Shown: positions 43,228 to 55,000 of the stretch, piece after piece
Position numbering within the stretch: the stretch's first letter is position 1
How the letters are laid out: each line of letters opens with the position of its first letter
DNA from: Symsagittifera roscoffensis
Taxonomy: Eukaryota > Xenacoelomorpha > Acoela > Convolutidae
Direction of reading: 5' to 3'
NCBI RefSeq assembly: GCF_963678635.1
Contig: NC_087063.1
Coordinates: 81,269,574-81,333,573, forward strand
DNA: 64,000 nt
Notes under the pieces: generated by a model
What the model was told of the DNA's origin: nothing
Databases searched by the model: none
The model's input: only the letters and a program-made list of their open reading frames with translations
Made by a program: the position numbers and the translations under genes

Positions 43228-46201
43228 CCCTGGGCTGGAATGAACAAAAAACTTAACAAATAGTAGCCTTCACAAGTACCGATAAGCAATATTCAGTTTG
43301 AACTAAGAAAAACTATGAGAAACTACGCCGAAAAATATATAGCTTGCTTTTATGCTATTTTAAATGGTTGATAGCTTTTTGTTGGTTGTTATAATTTTTA
43401 TCGTTCGGGTGGCCTTACAAACATTCAGTTTTTTTTTGAGGCTATTCTTTTCATTTTTGATGTCCCGCTTTCATGTTCAGTTGCCCGACCAATTGGAGAT
43501 TTATTTAAGCTCATCATCTTATATGCAAACCTACTTAATTTAAAGTTTTTACCGAAATTGAAATATTGACAAACAAAAACAAACCAAAATCTCAAAAAAG
43601 AAGTAAATTTGTTTAACGGTCTCTGAAGAGTCAATGGCTTAATTCAGTTTTCAGAAAAAAAGTTTTAAAATTTTTTCACGCTCAAGTTTAATTTTTCTCG
43701 GTTTGATATTTATTTTCTCTTTAAATCTAGTTCTTTTGTTTTGTTGAGAGGAAGTCAAACTTAACTATCGAACAGCAAACGATTCGGGGTCAAAAAAAGG
43801 TATTGACTTCTAATTTCGAAAATGGAATCGAAGTATTAGATTTTCAAACCTATTCCAGTAATTATTCCAGTTTTCTCTGATTGGGTGAATTTTATCAAAA
43901 TGTGTCAAACAAAAAACATTTAAGAATTTCGAAGAGTTTTAAGGCCATCTAATTTTTCTCGAAACGTAACTCGAAAATTGAGATTAAAAAAAACATATTA
44001 GTTTTTTTCTGTTAATTCGCGTTAAAATGTTTTTTCAACTGTCTTGCAAGTGTTTTGAAAGTATGTTTTCAAAGAGCATGCACCAAAATTTCTCGGTCAT
44101 TAAACAATTTTTGGCTTTTTATATTTGAAAACAAATTACACCCTCTAACCAGTAATTAAATGAACGTTTTGTTTTTGAAATCAAAAAGTTCAATTAAACA
44201 CTTTTATTTTTTGACATTTTTATTGAAATTTATTAATGATTTTTTTTTCCAAATAAAATAAAAGAAACTCTTTTTTTAACCTCCATATAAGCGCAATATA
44301 ATGTATTAGTTATCTCCACATAACTCCGATGAAAAAACTTTTTCTGTACCATTTAATGACAAAAGAATCGTCTTCCGCTACTAAAACATGACTCAATTCA
44401 TGTATAATTTCTTACTTTCAAACAAAAATACAAATCATTGCTGTAGGTAAAAAGTATTTTCAGTTGAAACTTATTTCTCAATCTGAATTTTAATTTCTTA
44501 TTTTGAATCAGTATTTTAGCGCATTTTGCTATCTTGGTACACTCATTCCAGATTTTATTGCTTTATATTGTTTTTCTAACTAAAATCATCCGGATTTTTA
44601 TGAAACTTCCAGCAAAATTGAATTTTTTACACGCAATTTTTAGTTTGTTCTATTCATAAGGCTCTATTATCTATCTATATTTATTAGATTCAAATGCTTG
44701 CGTATGCTTGATTTTATTGCCTAATTTTTTGACATTTTTAGTTACTTCTAGTCACAATGCCCATATTTGCAGTTCTCGTTTTTTTTTGAAAATTTTGCTT
44801 GTGATTTATTCCTCGACTTTTTCTTTTTGGTTTAAATTGTATTGGAACTAAACATCATCAGGAAACTTTGAAACAAGTATCGCAAAAAATGAGTTTTTTT
44901 TTACTTTTACTGATACTTCTTAGTTACGTCAGGGTCGCAGTCGTCCGTGTGGGTTCCTCTTCAACTTAAAAAAAAAATTTTCTTAAAAAAAATTTATGGT
45001 ACAGTGAGTCAAGTTTTTAAATAGAGTTTCTGGTTATTATATGGGAAGAAATTTTGACTTTATTGCAATGGTATCGCAAAAAAAAATTATCTCGAGATTA
45101 TATGTCAAAACAACTTTTTCTTGACCTTATATAGAGATAAAAAAAAATTTTGTGGGATTTATTTTACAACAAAATTATTGTAAAATTAATTATCTTTCTC
45201 AATATTAAGGTAGAAAATGTTTGTTGTTTGAATTGATTACACATAATCAGTTATAATGGCATTCTTTTCGGAAAATTTTTTTCAATGTAACCCAATTTTA
45301 TCTGAGAAACTTTGGTGCGGGTATTGGGCAACCAAGTGAAGAAATAATCATGATCGTTCATTGTGCAAAAGACTGCAGATAACTTTTTACTCTGGAAAAA
45401 ATTGTCAATTTGAGCAGTTCAATTATATAATCGAGAAAACTTCCATTTTTATCTTTTGATTGAATTACAAATTTTGTGATATTTTCATATTAAACTGGAG
45501 GAAAATAGTAACGCAACTAAAAAAATCAAAATAAAAAAAATGAGGAAAATTTTTGAGAAGACACAATAAATTGGTTATTACTATGTTATTTTTTGCCCCT
45601 AGAGAGTGAATACCTAGTTTTTATTTGATAAATTTACAAAAAAGATGAAAAGTTTTAAAAAAAAACAACAAAAATCAGCTCATTTTCCAGAAATCGTCTT
45701 GAACAATTTATAGCAGTCTTTGCAAAATTTTCTGAACCGAGCGAGAAAACAAGTTGAGAGTTTGCAGCTCTCAAAAAATAAAATGAAAATTTTCAGTGCA
45801 TGCTGGTTTTCCCCGGATCAAATTGTACGAATTTTGTTCTTTGATGTAAGTGACTCACTGTCTGTCAGATTTCATTTTTTTGCGATAGATTCGAGAAAAT
45901 TCTATAGATTTGAGAATTTCTGAACAAAAATTCGAATTCAAACCATCATTTTTAAGTATAAACATCCCTGCCATAACTGGTCAGATAAAAAATTTTAAAA
46001 ACCTTTCAGATTGATATACACACTTTAGTATTGTGTAATAAGATGAAAACATTGTAGTGAGCATAAAATTTTCTCAAATTAGGTTCCCCTTATGGATGCC
46101 GGGAAGAAGACTGATCTGACTGATTTGACAGTCAGCTGAAAAAACCATCAAATTACTGAGCCAAGATTAGGTTCATTCAATTGCTAACTTTCGATCAGAA
46201 G
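43228..46201. other. AT-rich non-coding DNA
   Basis: I can support no gene or repeat in these 3 kb. Confidence 0.4.
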
Positions 46202-46270
46202 CAAGGCAATATGGCTATAATTAGCATACTACTATAACAGTAGTATGCTAATTATAGCCATATTGCCTTG
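46202..46270. repeat. perfect 32-bp inverted repeat
   Basis: CAAGGCAATATGGCTATAAT... (46202-46233) is followed after a 5-nt loop (ATAAC) by its exact complement (46239-46270). It lies about 310 bp left of the retroelement. Confidence 0.9.
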
Positions 46271-46582
46271 TTTCTTGTAGTACTATTTATTGAAAAGACA
46301 AGTGCAAGGCTGTTTTTGAAGGATTGGTAACCCAAGTTTTTGACTGATTCCACAAAAATGAGTTAATCCGCAAAAAATCGATGAAATGAAAAACAAAAAT
46401 GGACACTTAGGTTAGCAAAAATTGTTAATTGTTAAAATTACCAGACTGATCACTCTACTTTTAATTGGTCGGCCAACAATTCTTGTGCTCCATCGAACCC
46501 TTTGATCAGTCGCTCGTCCTTCATCAGGGTCAGCTGTTACTGGTCCTGCTGGGTCCAATCTGAACGCCATTCATCAGTGCCG

Positions 46583-46995
46583 TGTTGGAACCTGATCTAA
46601 ACTACATTTTATGATTGGATAATTTAGATATTTTACCAATGTAAAGTATTTAATATTAACCAATCATGATCCATCTAACTAACAACCCACTTATTTGTAA
46701 GTGCTGAAGTTACTTGTAATTTCAGCACCAGAGAGATTTGAATTTAACTTAGAAATTAGTTGGACTCTCCCGAGCACTTCAGCAGCCGCAATAAACCAGT
46801 ATACCCTAGATCTATTGAGCCTAGCAGAGACTAGTTAAACAACCTGAGACTAGATAGTATAAGAGTAAGATTAGGATCGGTATTAGACTAAGAAGTTGCA
46901 CGAATCTATCCGGCCGAAAATAAGATAGCGTGACGAGCAGACGGTGTACCCTATCCGAAATTACTCTATGAGTTAACCAACTCGGTCTTAACTCA
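46583..46995 (+). repeat. probable 5' LTR of the retroelement
   Basis: The right boundary is supported: ...TTAACTCA ends in CA two bases before a primer-binding site. An AATAAA polyadenylation signal is at 46790-46795, and a TATA-like TTTAATATT lies near 46648. The left boundary (TGTTGGAACC at 46583) is a guess because the 3' LTR is not in the window for comparison. Confidence 0.5.
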
Positions 46996-46997
46996 TC

Positions 46998-47020
46998 TGG
47001 TGCGACCATAAGTCTCGAAC
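46998..47020 (+). promoter_or_regulatory. primer-binding site
   Basis: TGGTGCGACCATAAGTCTCG begins with TGG, the complement of tRNA CCA. Its complement has the form of a tRNA 3' end: T-loop TTCGAGA, five stem bases CTTAT, seven acceptor bases GGTCGCA, then CCA. I cannot name the tRNA. Confidence 0.65.
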
Positions 47021-47082
47021 AAGACCTTAATAGCTTAGAATTAACCAAAATAGATTAGAAATTAGACAAAAACATTTAAAAA

Positions 47083-47316
47083 ATGTTATACGACAATAAT
47101 TTAATCGAAATGTCTCTACGACTCAATAGATCAGAGCCAATATTCCGAACCATAACAGAACTACCCGGAATTGGAAGAAGACCTCGAACCAGAGACGACA
47201 TACGACAAAGTAGAAACTTGCCATATAGCTATATGATAGTTAGGCAAAAACCAGAACAAACTTTTATATTTAGAATATTACTGGCAATGAATTTAGATTT
47301 TCATTTGCAAACATAA
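47083..47316 (+). CDS. possible leader ORF, 77 codons
   Basis: The first ATG after the PBS opens a 77-codon frame (start MLYDNNLIEMSLRLNRSEPI), Arg-rich in the middle. It could be a short leader peptide, the first exon of a spliced product, or chance. No similarity is recognised. Confidence 0.25.
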   Translation: MLYDNNLIEMSLRLNRSEPIFRTITELPGIGRRPRTRDDIRQSRNLPYSYMIVRQKPEQTFIFRILLAMNLDFHLQT

Positions 47317-47320
47317 ACCT

Positions 47321-48248
47321 TGAAGTTAATCTTCAAAATCATTTCAGGCGCTAAACAAAATTATTAATATACAATAACGATTGATAAAAAGATCTAAGAT
47401 CGTTTTCCTAAAACTCTGCAGTAATATACAAAACATGTTTGAAAAATATTTATTGAAAAATAAAAAATAAAAATTAGTAGCATGACAATAAATGGTTAAT
47501 AATCATAAATCATCCTGTTGTTCCAGCTCCATCACCTAAAACATAACAGCAATCATAAACCCACTAACATCATCAAAACACTAAATCTTTCCTTTACACA
47601 CATTTAAAATTTTATTAAAACTTAAATTCACTTAATTTTAAAACCAGATCATCAAGGCTTATCCTTGGATCTTAAATCATTTTCTACTTAATTAAATTTC
47701 AAATTTGATCATCAAGGCTTATCCTTGGATCAAACAGAACAACTTTGTTCTCCCCCACCCACTTAATTAGTGTCTAACGACCTCAAACGTCGATTCACTA
47801 CCCAACCCTTTCTAAAGACCTAAGACTAATAGAAATTTTTAAACAAAACTAATCATTCAAATTAGGATAAACAGTGAAGAACTTCGGTTATTCATCCTTC
47901 ACTTGACCCCCCCTCTTACCAGACCCAGGATAAATCTTAGACTTAGTAAGTTTAAAATAGTATCTAACGAACTACTCGCGTTCTAATTATACCTGAACCT
48001 TGTGGATCGATTTACTATTCTCCAACCCTTGAACACAATCACTACCCCTAAGTAAGATTAAGTAAGTTAACACCTTAACTTATACTAGCCACGAGAAAGT
48101 AAAAAATCATTCTTCGGAATCGATATACTTTTCTCTCCAACCCTGAACAAACAGACCCAGGTTAAGCTAACCAAAAAATCGTAAGAACTAACAGTTTAGG
48201 AAAATAGAAATCATTTAACAACCTTTTGCATCCGTCATCCTAAACCTT
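47321..48248 (+). promoter_or_regulatory. structured leader with repeats and splice-donor motifs
   Basis: The 22-mer GATCATCAAGGCTTATCCTT (plus GGATC) occurs twice, at about 47645 and 47706, each forming a CAAGG/CCTTG hairpin. A looser motif (TCGATTTACT...CCAACCCT) recurs near 47793, 48006 and 48120. GTAAGT or GTAAGA donors lie at 47946, 48052, 48062 and 48181. These are plausible packaging/dimerisation signals and donors for subgenomic mRNAs. Confidence 0.5.
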
Positions 48249-48716
48249 ATGTCATTTAAAAACCTAGGAAATAAACAAACAATCGTTTTACACAATTGTG
48301 AAATAGATAACAAAAAATACGACCTTGTAATCACACCTCATACACAAACAGTTGGATACATTCGAACAAAACGACAAACACTAAAAAGAAAAATAATAAC
48401 GAAACAAAGACAAATAACACGAAAAAGATTTTCAAAAAATCGAAACGCATTTTCAGAATCAGAAACCAACAGTTTAGACGAACTTTACAAACTAAAAGAA
48501 TCAATAGATAAAAATTGCCCACTTCACGATCAATTATATTTTTCTGACTCAGAAACAACTTCAAATTCATCAAAAAGAGGAAAAAGAAGAATAAAAAAGC
48601 AGTATAAACACAAACCAGTACATTTATACAATTGGAATCAACCAATTAGACACATTAATAATTACATATTAACAGTCATCGAACGAAAAAATGAGCTCAA
48701 CGCACACCCCAGGTGA
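48249..48716 (+). CDS. small basic ORF upstream of gag
   Basis: 155 codons, Lys/Arg-rich, with a dense basic block at about 38-65 (TKRQTLKRKIITKQRQITRK), an acidic-serine patch (around 95-105) and a second basic stretch (KRGKRRIKKQYKHK). It overlaps the start of gag by 26 nt in another frame. The composition suggests a nucleic-acid-binding or nuclear accessory protein, but no family is recognised. In retroelements, a separate ORF before gag is uncommon. Confidence 0.6.
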   Translation: MSFKNLGNKQTIVLHNCEIDNKKYDLVITPHTQTVGYIRTKRQTLKRKIITKQRQITRKRFSKNRNAFSESETNSLDELYKLKESIDKNCPLHDQLYFSDSETTSNSSKRGKRRIKKQYKHKPVHLYNWNQPIRHINNYILTVIERKNELNAHPR

Positions 48717-51504
48717 AGAAAGTCCAGATGATGATGAAATCTTTCCTTTTATAGTAGACGCAGATACTGATAGAGGACAACACATATTTTGTCAAAATTT
48801 ACTCGTAAATTTATTTGAACCCGGAATCAGTCCATGTAAAACAGAGTTCCCAGATGTAAAAATCAAAAGACAAATCATAGACCACTACTTAAAAGATATA
48901 TGCAACATAACACAACAGTATGGAATCTACTCCATAGAATTCACCTCACCAAACCATAATAATAGAAAATATACAATTCAAACAGACGATCTTGATTTAG
49001 AATTTTCAAAAGTTTTTTCAGAATATATAAAAAGCATCCAATATCATAACTCACAAAGAGCAAACTCCATATTCACCAATGAAGTTTTCGCAATAATATA
49101 TAGTTATATTTCGATATTAGAAAACGAAATCCCAATAACAAATGTCTCACCGACAGAAACATCTAAACATTTAAGAGTACGACATGAAATCACACTACTC
49201 TCTAGTTATTTAAACATCATTAAAGAAAATTTCACGAAAGACGACGTTTCACAACATACAAAACACGATCTACAAAAAATTTTGGCATGGTTCATAATAG
49301 ATTATTTCACACACAATATTGATTTAATTGCACAAGCAAGAAAAAATTTTAGACCCCAAAACTCGAACGATGATACCGCTATCACAGAACAATCAGATTA
49401 TGTTTGGGACCCCGAATGGTCTCATCCCGCATTTATAAGCTTCCCACAATCAATCTCAAGTCAAGCAATAAGTACGATATCTTACATAAGAGATTATGTA
49501 AAAGTAATACCATTAACCATTGATGCAACACCATTAAACTATAATACATTTTTGCCCGATACACAAAATAATAGTTTAAACTCTACAGTTATACACAATG
49601 AAAACCTCAATGGAACTAGGAATCTTACTCAACAAGATATCCAGACACCATCACACTTCATAAATGAAGAAATTGTGCACACAACAACTACACAACAAAG
49701 TATTTCACCAATACGCCCAAATTTAACAACACCAAGAAATACAAATCCTTCACAAACACAGGTAACCTTACAATCAACCGTTAAACCTTCGGTTGCTCCT
49801 AAATATTCACATATGGATTACCAAACATACAGACCCATGACAATACCATCAAAAACACACAAAACATTCACTAGAAACAACTTTGCAGACCATAATTATA
49901 ATTATACACATCCATCAAAAACATATAACCAACCACAAAGAAATTTTAACCAATATACAAGATCTCGAAATTGGGATAACCCAATGACCCAACCTAATTC
50001 AATAAATTTCCAAACAAATCCTCCACAGGATCACAGTGAAAATTACCCATTTTTTCAACAAAATAAAAATAAAAAACAGACATCTTATCAAATGGATTAT
50101 TTATCCTCAGATGATGATTTCTTACAACCAGATATATTTGCACCAAATACTCAAGAATATCGTAGACAAGGAATACAGAGAACACGTACAAATCATAGAA
50201 ATTTTTCTCCACAACCAATAGATGCACAACATCAACAACCAATTCAACAACAAAATCTAATTAATACACAATCTTTTCAACCAATTCAACAACAAAATCC
50301 AATGACTGCACACTCGTATCAAGCATCACAAATGCAAAATGAAATACCACTCCCATATTATCTCCAACAACATGAAATAACAAGAAACCAACTTTCGAAT
50401 TTTTCTCAAATGCCAAATGCAGCAGAATCATTACAAATGACAATGAATCCATACCTTATGGGTGGATCATCAATAACATCAAACAAACCTTTAATGGTTT
50501 TCACAGGAACAGACCCTGAATACTCTGTAGAAGATTATTTAAATGCAGTAACAGCAAACCTGATTTTAAATATTGGACCTGAACCAATTAATACGCCACT
50601 ACATCAAAACTGGATACATCGACGCACAGCGTTAATACAAACAACCTTAGATGGCGCAGCCCAAAAATGGTTTTCAGTACTACCTCTAGAAATAAAATCA
50701 AACTGGAAAAGGTTTACACAGGAATTTTCAAAAATGTTTGACTCCGAAAGAAACAAACAACAACAAAGAGTTTTATGTAATGAAATTCGCAGATTACCAA
50801 ACGAAACCATCAAGCAAATAGCAGTACGAATCGAAACACTAGTTCGAAAAGCATATTCATTAAATACACATGACTATAAAAACACAAAGATGACAGAAAT
50901 CTTAATGATGACCTTAACACCACAATTAAGGAAAATAGCAATAAAAAAGAGAGCATCCCACCCTTCTTCAATTCGAGAACCCGATTTAGATTTTCGAAAA
51001 CTAGTAGACAAATTAGAACAAGCAGAAATCACGATGAAACTAGAAGAAACGGAAAATCTGAAACTACAATACGTTAACAGAATTGAAACGACTCCCACTA
51101 ATATTAATAATATACAGGAATCAGAGACAGACCTCGTTGAAAAAATCACTGAAATACTCAATATTTATGAAAAGAACCCAAACTTCAAAGGCAAACCATC
51201 TTTCAAAAAATGGTGTAATTATTGCCGACGATACGGACATAGTATTTCCGAATGTAGACAAAAACAGCAAGACAATCAAAATAAACCTCAAAAATATAAA
51301 GAACCAAATAAATCATTCTATCAATACATGAAAAAAGATCAAAATCTACCGAACAAAACAGTCCACAGCAACAACAGTTCAGGAAAACCACTCCCGAACA
51401 ATACAAATTATACAAGAAATCAATCACCATATAACTCAAGTTATAGAGGAAGATCGCCAGAACGAAGAAATACACAAAAATACATCACAAAATCACTACA
51501 ATAG
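48691..51504 (+). CDS. gag: Gag polyprotein
   Basis: 937 codons. An N-terminal helical region (about 1-200) is followed by a long Gln/Asn/Pro/Thr-rich linker (about 280-590). A capsid-like retrotransposon gag domain follows (about 600-800; landmarks MVFTGTDPEYSVEDYLNAV, AAQKWFSVLP, WKRFTQEFSKMF). One CCHC zinc knuckle, CNYCRRYGHSISEC, is at about 842-855, followed by an Arg/Ser/Asn-rich tail. It forms the particle shell and packages RNA. At 937 aa it is about twice the usual gypsy Gag because of the linker. It ends at TAG 51504, while the pol frame is already open from 51332. Confidence 0.85.
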   Translation: MSSTHTPGEESPDDDEIFPFIVDADTDRGQHIFCQNLLVNLFEPGISPCKTEFPDVKIKRQIIDHYLKDICNITQQYGIYSIEFTSPNHNNRKYTIQTDDLDLEFSKVFSEYIKSIQYHNSQRANSIFTNEVFAIIYSYISILENEIPITNVSPTETSKHLRVRHEITLLSSYLNIIKENFTKDDVSQHTKHDLQKILAWFIIDYFTHNIDLIAQARKNFRPQNSNDDTAITEQSDYVWDPEWSHPAFISFPQSISSQAISTISYIRDYVKVIPLTIDATPLNYNTFLPDTQNNSLNSTVIHNENLNGTRNLTQQDIQTPSHFINEEIVHTTTTQQSISPIRPNLTTPRNTNPSQTQVTLQSTVKPSVAPKYSHMDYQTYRPMTIPSKTHKTFTRNNFADHNYNYTHPSKTYNQPQRNFNQYTRSRNWDNPMTQPNSINFQTNPPQDHSENYPFFQQNKNKKQTSYQMDYLSSDDDFLQPDIFAPNTQEYRRQGIQRTRTNHRNFSPQPIDAQHQQPIQQQNLINTQSFQPIQQQNPMTAHSYQASQMQNEIPLPYYLQQHEITRNQLSNFSQMPNAAESLQMTMNPYLMGGSSITSNKPLMVFTGTDPEYSVEDYLNAVTANLILNIGPEPINTPLHQNWIHRRTALIQTTLDGAAQKWFSVLPLEIKSNWKRFTQEFSKMFDSERNKQQQRVLCNEIRRLPNETIKQIAVRIETLVRKAYSLNTHDYKNTKMTEILMMTLTPQLRKIAIKKRASHPSSIREPDLDFRKLVDKLEQAEITMKLEETENLKLQYVNRIETTPTNINNIQESETDLVEKITEILNIYEKNPNFKGKPSFKKWCNYCRRYGHSISECRQKQQDNQNKPQKYKEPNKSFYQYMKKDQNLPNKTVHSNNSSGKPLPNNTNYTRNQSPYNSSYRGRSPERRNTQKYITKSLQ

Positions 51505-52051
51505 ACCAAATAGTAGAAGTAACTACTCCAGATCAAATTCAAATACACAACGATTTGTTTCTAGATCTAATTCCCAATCAAGAAATAACTACTATCCAAA
51601 CAACCAATCACGAAATTCATCATACAATAGGAATAGAAACTACTCCTATAATCGAAATAGAAGTTATTCAAACAACCGAAACCAGAATTACCCGAACAAT
51701 CGATCAAGGAATAACTCATATAATAGATCGAACTATAACAGACCAAACAATAATTACCAAAACAGATCGCGAAATAATTCACAAAATCGACACTCAAGTT
51801 ATAATAATCGTTATAGAAATTATTCCCAATCACCACACCGGAATAATAATAACTATAATAATTCTAATAATCGCCACAGAAGTAGTACACCTAAACATCA
51901 AAGACAAATCAATCAAGTACAGTCTAACCCAGAAACAACATCAGACCCTCCAGGTATTGATGACACAGTAACTGATACGTTACAACTCAATCAAATAAAC
52001 TGTACATCATCAGATTCAGAAAGTGATACTGAAAACACTCTTTCTATCAAT
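51332..52051 (+). CDS. Pol-frame extension overlapping the gag end
   Basis: The pol frame is open from just after a TGA near 51329 to the Met at 52052. The part beyond the gag stop encodes Arg/Ser/Asn/Tyr repeats (RSNSQSRNN, NRNRNYSYNRNRSYSNN) and then an acidic Ser/Asp region. This continues the character of the gag tail, so Pol is probably made as a Gag-Pol fusion through a frame change (+1 or -2) within 51332-51504, not from Met 52052. I could not identify the slippery site. Confidence 0.6.
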
Positions 52052-55000
52052 ATGATAAAAGTCGAAAATGACTATGAATCTGTCATATATGAACAACCCT
52101 TTTCATCACACATATATGAAAATCAATCAGAATTTCTTCAAAATTATTACACTACACCCATAAATTCCACACCAACGACGCAAGAAACAAATGAGATTAA
52201 CACTACAGATCAAACCAATAAAAATACCAAAACAAAATGCTTGAATACAAACCATATTTATCAAAATATACAAAAAGAACAACCCAAAGAAAAAATTTGG
52301 ACAATACCATTTCTCTTAGAAAGCCCAAGAAATAAAGAATTTCAACCACCAGACCTTGAAATAGATTTTTTAATTGATTCAGGAGCAGAATCAAACATAA
52401 TAAACATCCCCACATGGAATGAAATAAAAACTTTACACCCAAAGCTAACACCTCTTGAAACCTCCAGTAAATTAGCAACAGCACAAGGATCAACATTGAT
52501 AAACTACGGAAAAATCCAATTATTTCTCCTCCCCACCAGAACAATGGAACAAAGCAAAATTTTAAATAAGCCATTTAAACAAATATTCCATATCACTGAC
52601 ATTAAATATAATATCATTGGAATACCATTTATTTCGAAGTATATACCAACAATTAACATACTAAATAGTAAAATATTAATCAAAGATAAATATACAAAAA
52701 CAAAAGAAACATCCTTAACATTTTTTCAAAGATTAAATAAACAACCACCATTCTTTTCAAAATTCTACCCGATATTTAACCAACAAAGAAAACACCTAAA
52801 ACCACTATCAGGAAATATCTATAATTTTTCAATCAAACAAGTTCACCAATATGATAAAGAACAAAACAAACAAAAATTTTATATGTCAGAATTTGAATTC
52901 AAACCTATTCACAAATTTTTCAAAATCACAATCTCATCCATAAAATATTTGAAAAATTCGAATTCCGATATCATTTCCTTACATGTCTATAATAACACAC
53001 CTTACCAAGTAACATTACCTTTAGGACTTTTAGGATACTGTGAAACCAACGCTACAATATCACCAATACACGAAAAAGCCTATCGCGTAAATAATATACT
53101 CCAATTACTAGATATTTGCCAATCTACAATTCTTAATGAAGAATTATCTATAAATAATATAATAAGTAACGAAAACAGAAATACGGATTATTTCACAAAA
53201 ACTCCATATTTCAAACCTACATTCAACATAAGTAACTACACAGAGGACCAACAGAAATTTTTAACAATGTTTAATTTCCAACATCCACAAATAACACAAG
53301 ACGAATTTGAAAAGTTAGCCAAACAGCTAATTAAATATTCATCAGTCTATGCAACATCAAAATTCGATGTTGGCAAAATCAGTTCATCACTACATCTCCC
53401 GTTAAAACCAGACGCAGTTTTCAAAAAACAGAGAGCAAGTAAAGTACCAATCCACTTACATGATAAAGTGAACAGATTACTCGACATTTTAGAACAATAC
53501 AACATTATATCACCAGTTAATAAAGAAGAACAACCAAAAGGCAACACATTTATCAACCCCGTTATCATTCTAGCTAAAGGAGAATCATTAAAAATCGTTC
53601 TCGATGCTAGATACCTCAATTCACTTATAGATGAATCAAAATGTAATTGGCCCATTGAACCAATACAAGTTATTTTAACAAAAATAAACGGCAAATACTT
53701 TACAACCGCCGATATGAATAGTGCATACAATCAAATGCCACTAGATGAACAATCACGACGTTTAACACAATTTGTTATCGGAAACCAACAATATGAATTC
53801 AACCGTTTATTCTATGGAATATCCATAGGACCAGCAGCATTTTCAGCTTTTATGAGCAAAATTTTTAGACCACTGATACTCAAGAAAAACGCAATCACCT
53901 ATTTAGACGATGTTTTTATGCAATCACAAACAAAAGACGAGATGTTCAATGTTTTAGAAAAATATCACCAAATACTTCAGAACGAAAATCTGAAGGCCGC
54001 CCCCGATAAATCACACTTCTTTTTGACAAGAGTTAAATTCTTAGGACATAATATAGAAAGAAAAACAATCACTCCATTGAAATCACGCATTGACGCTATT
54101 CAAAAACTTCAACCACCAACAAATAAAAAGAAAATCCAAGAATTTCTTGGAATGTTAAACTTTTTAAGTAAATATGTTTATAAAATGCAATTATATCTAC
54201 GACCATTTTATAACATCCTTAGACAACAAAATAATTTTGAATGGAACACAGAACATCAAACACGATTTGAAGAAATAAAGAAACTTTTAACTGAACAAAT
54301 TTCAAACACAATTCCAGATTCAAATCAACCATTTTATGCAATGTGCGATGCTTCGAACTTTGGCATCGGTGCAGCACTATTACAATCACATAATGGTACA
54401 AATAAAATGAACCTCATATCAGCAAATTCTCGATTATTCACTCAAGCAGAGCTACGACTCTCAACTCTAATGAGAGAATGTACAGCCATAATATATACAC
54501 TGACAGAATATGAATTTCTGATACTTGGATCAAAACATCCAACAGTTCTATTCACAGACCATAAACCAATCATCTTTCTCTTTACACAAAAATCTAACCC
54601 AAACCACCGAGTTTACAGATTTCAACTAATTCTAATGAAATTTCCAAACTTACATATAGTTTGGACTGCAGGAAAAAATCTTGCATTACCAGACACCTTA
54701 AGTCGAAATACACCACCTGAATTACTTACACGAAAAACAACAGTTGAAATACCCAAAAACATAAAATTCTACCTTGCAGAAAACGAAACATCACCCCGAT
54801 TGGAATGCAAATATGCAGTAAAAACTGATATTGAACAATCACAAATAAATAATTTACAACATTTCCCACTTTATTTAGATTGTCAAAATAATCATTATGA
54901 AGTTGATTTACTTGGAACATCAACTTTCAAACCAATCCCATATTCTCAATGGATAAAAAATAACACCCAACAAAAACGAACAAAACAACACCTGCCTAAG

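Noticed and set aside
51555-51971. Ile/Thr-rich 138-aa ORF
   Set aside because: It is a frame shadow of the RS/N-rich pol-frame extension.
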